The notes beneath the pieces are model-generated. The model saw only the letters and a list, made by a program, of their open reading frames with translations, did no database searches and was not told where the DNA came from. The position numbers and the translations under genes are program-made. Shown here piece by piece: positions 59,945 through 64,000 of a DNA stretch of 64,000 nt. The stretch's first letter is position 1. The number at the start of each line of letters is the position of its first letter. The stretch is from a virus: the IMG/VR virus record IMGVR_UViG_3300032282_006300, positions 59,831-123,830 of that record, one strand, 5' to 3'.

Positions 59945-60313
59945 TTAGGCGGTCGGTGGGACAAACGGCTCAGGGACAATTTCGTCTCCCGTGACCACTC
60001 CAGCGATGTTGTCCCATACTTCTCCAGCAGCCGTTAAAAGGGTTGCATCAGAGACGGTGGGGTTACCATCTGTGTCGAAGGTGACTTCAGCCTGAACCGT
60101 AGAGTTCAATGCCAATGACCACGCGAAAGATTCAACCTTTTCACGGGCGTTAGCAATCACGGTTTGAGCCAAAGCATTACGCTTACGCGCCTTTGGAGAA
60201 CCGTCAAGAGCCACAGAGATAACCTCATTGGCCTTGATGACGCTCGCTACTTGAGCGAAGGTCTGGAAACTACCATTTCCTGCCAACGCTGCTACTTGTG
60301 TACTTGTTAACAT
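59945..60313 (-). CDS. Hypothetical helical protein in the fibre region
   Basis: A 122-residue protein from the ATG at 60313 (AGGAAGAAC upstream). It has a helical core (TFAQVASVIKANEVIS, NALAQTVIANAREKV) and a C-terminal part resembling short fibre-attachment proteins. No family recognised. It is probably a virion or assembly component given its place between fibre genes. Confidence 0.55.
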   Translation of the reverse strand: MLTSTQVAALAGNGSFQTFAQVASVIKANEVISVALDGSPKARKRNALAQTVIANAREKVESFAWSLALNSTVQAEVTFDTDGNPTVSDATLLTAAGEVWDNIAGVVTGDEIVPEPFVPPTA

Positions 60314-60320
60314 GTTCTTC

Positions 60321-61069
60321 CTATCTTCTAATGGATGGACCATATGCCGTTGGACCAACGGCTCCAACGCCAACTACAATTGTTGATGTTTGCCAAAATG
60401 GGAGTCCATAGGGTGTATCACTTACATATCCAGGTATTGTAAAAGTTTTAGACCCAGGATTTGTTGTTGACGATAACGTTTTATAGCATGTTAAATTATA
60501 ATGATCTATCCATGCTGACCCATAACCATTTTCATCAATTATTTCTTGATAATAACCAGTGTTTAGTTCTGTATACCCAGATGGTGCATTCATACCTGAA
60601 TCTGAAGGTTGGTAAACAACAAACCCACCACCAAAATCATAATAATATCCTTGAGTATCTCTTCTTGCCGTTATTATATGTAAACCATCTGAAGTAGATA
60701 AAGTTTGGTTATTTTTAGGTGGAACAGATACGGGAACCCAACCGTTTCCAGGCCCTTGATCTTCCTGAGCAAATGTTCCGGCAGCATAGTCAATATATGT
60801 TCCAGGAGTACTAAATGCGATGCCATTTCCATACAACCCCGGCCAATTTCCTGAAGCCCCATTTGGATTATCTGTGGATGTACCATTTGCAGTCCGTGTT
60901 AAAACACGACCAACACTGTCATTTAGTCCAGAATAAACAGTCCATCCAGTAGGTACTGTCTGGGTATTTGCTGGATTATTTGTTCCTATCCAAACCAAAA
61001 AGTCTCCAGCCACTGGACTTACTGACCAGCCACTATAATTGTGATATCCTCTAATTACTGGCGTAGTCA

Positions 61070-61070
<1 letters not shown>
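60321..61070 (-). CDS. Beta-rich fibre-region protein
   Basis: A 249-residue protein rich in Gly, Thr, Tyr and Trp (MTTPVIRGYHNYSGWSVS at the start; STIVVGVGAVGPT at the end), the composition of small virion adhesins. It overlaps the collagen-like fibre gene by one base and is in the same transcript. No family recognised. Confidence 0.6.

Positions 61071-64000
<2,930 letters not shown>

Overview
The window is part of the genome of a large, lytic-looking tailed bacteriophage with a contractile tail (myovirus type). Tail sheath, tail tube, baseplate J-like protein, a gp25-like wedge protein and a tail hub are all recognisable. The host is inferred, not shown. An actinobacterium fits best, because of the actinobacterial-style lysis genes (resuscitation/aggregation-factor-like transglycosylase, M15 plus PG-binding endolysin), the proteasome-like peptidase, possible leaderless promoters, and the general resemblance to actinobacterial myoviruses with B12-dependent ribonucleotide reductase and DnaE-type polymerase. 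The sequence looks AT-rich for that group, which would suit a low-GC aquatic actinobacterium. I saw no integrase, tRNA, rRNA or CRISPR array. Almost every gene lies on the minus strand, so transcription runs from high to low coordinates; the one exception is a 56-codon zinc-ribbon gene at 29.66 kb.

Read in the direction of transcription, 64.0-35.7 kb is the tail module. It begins with collagen-like fibre genes, one running off the window edge, a beta-propeller fibre and a lectin-like fibre. Connector-type proteins, sheath, tube and tail assembly chaperones follow; the chaperones carry a -1 frameshift at a GGGAAAT slip site. Next come the tape measure, small tail proteins, a hub carrying two peptidoglycan-cleaving domains, gp25-like and J-like wedge proteins, two large baseplate proteins and a last collagen fibre. 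The 35.6-29.9 kb stretch holds an SNF2 helicase, a metallophosphoesterase, a proteasome-like threonine peptidase, a HAD nucleotidase, a holin and an endolysin. The 29.6-10.6 kb stretch is DNA metabolism: dNMP kinase, 5'-3' exonuclease, a lipoprotein-like transglycosylase, an Sm/Hfq-like protein, helicase loader, DnaB helicase, class II ribonucleotide reductase, primase, a J-like protein, a putative ssDNA-binding protein, DnaE polymerase, RecA, two PD-(D/E)XK nucleases and RuvC. The 10.5-6.4 kb stretch holds a sigma-region-4-like protein, a possible small terminase and the large terminase. The 6.2-0 kb stretch has a 1441-residue multi-enzyme protein (ADP-ribosyltransferase, four acetyltransferases, nucleotidyltransferase), then small genes and a winged-helix protein cut by the left edge. 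Capsid and portal genes are not in the window.

Most genes overlap by 1-8 bases (ATGA or TAATG junctions), so there are few long transcripts and few control points. The most striking regulatory signal is a repeated element, CCTGTY - 20/21 nt - GAAAGGGT, found upstream of four structural genes and of the 1441-residue multi-enzyme gene. That shared element ties the effector-like protein to the late, virion expression programme. No gene-free stretch exceeds about 241 bases; the two longest are 33501-33741 (promoter, G-tract, terminator-like hairpin) and 6207-6407 (terminator-like hairpin, late element).
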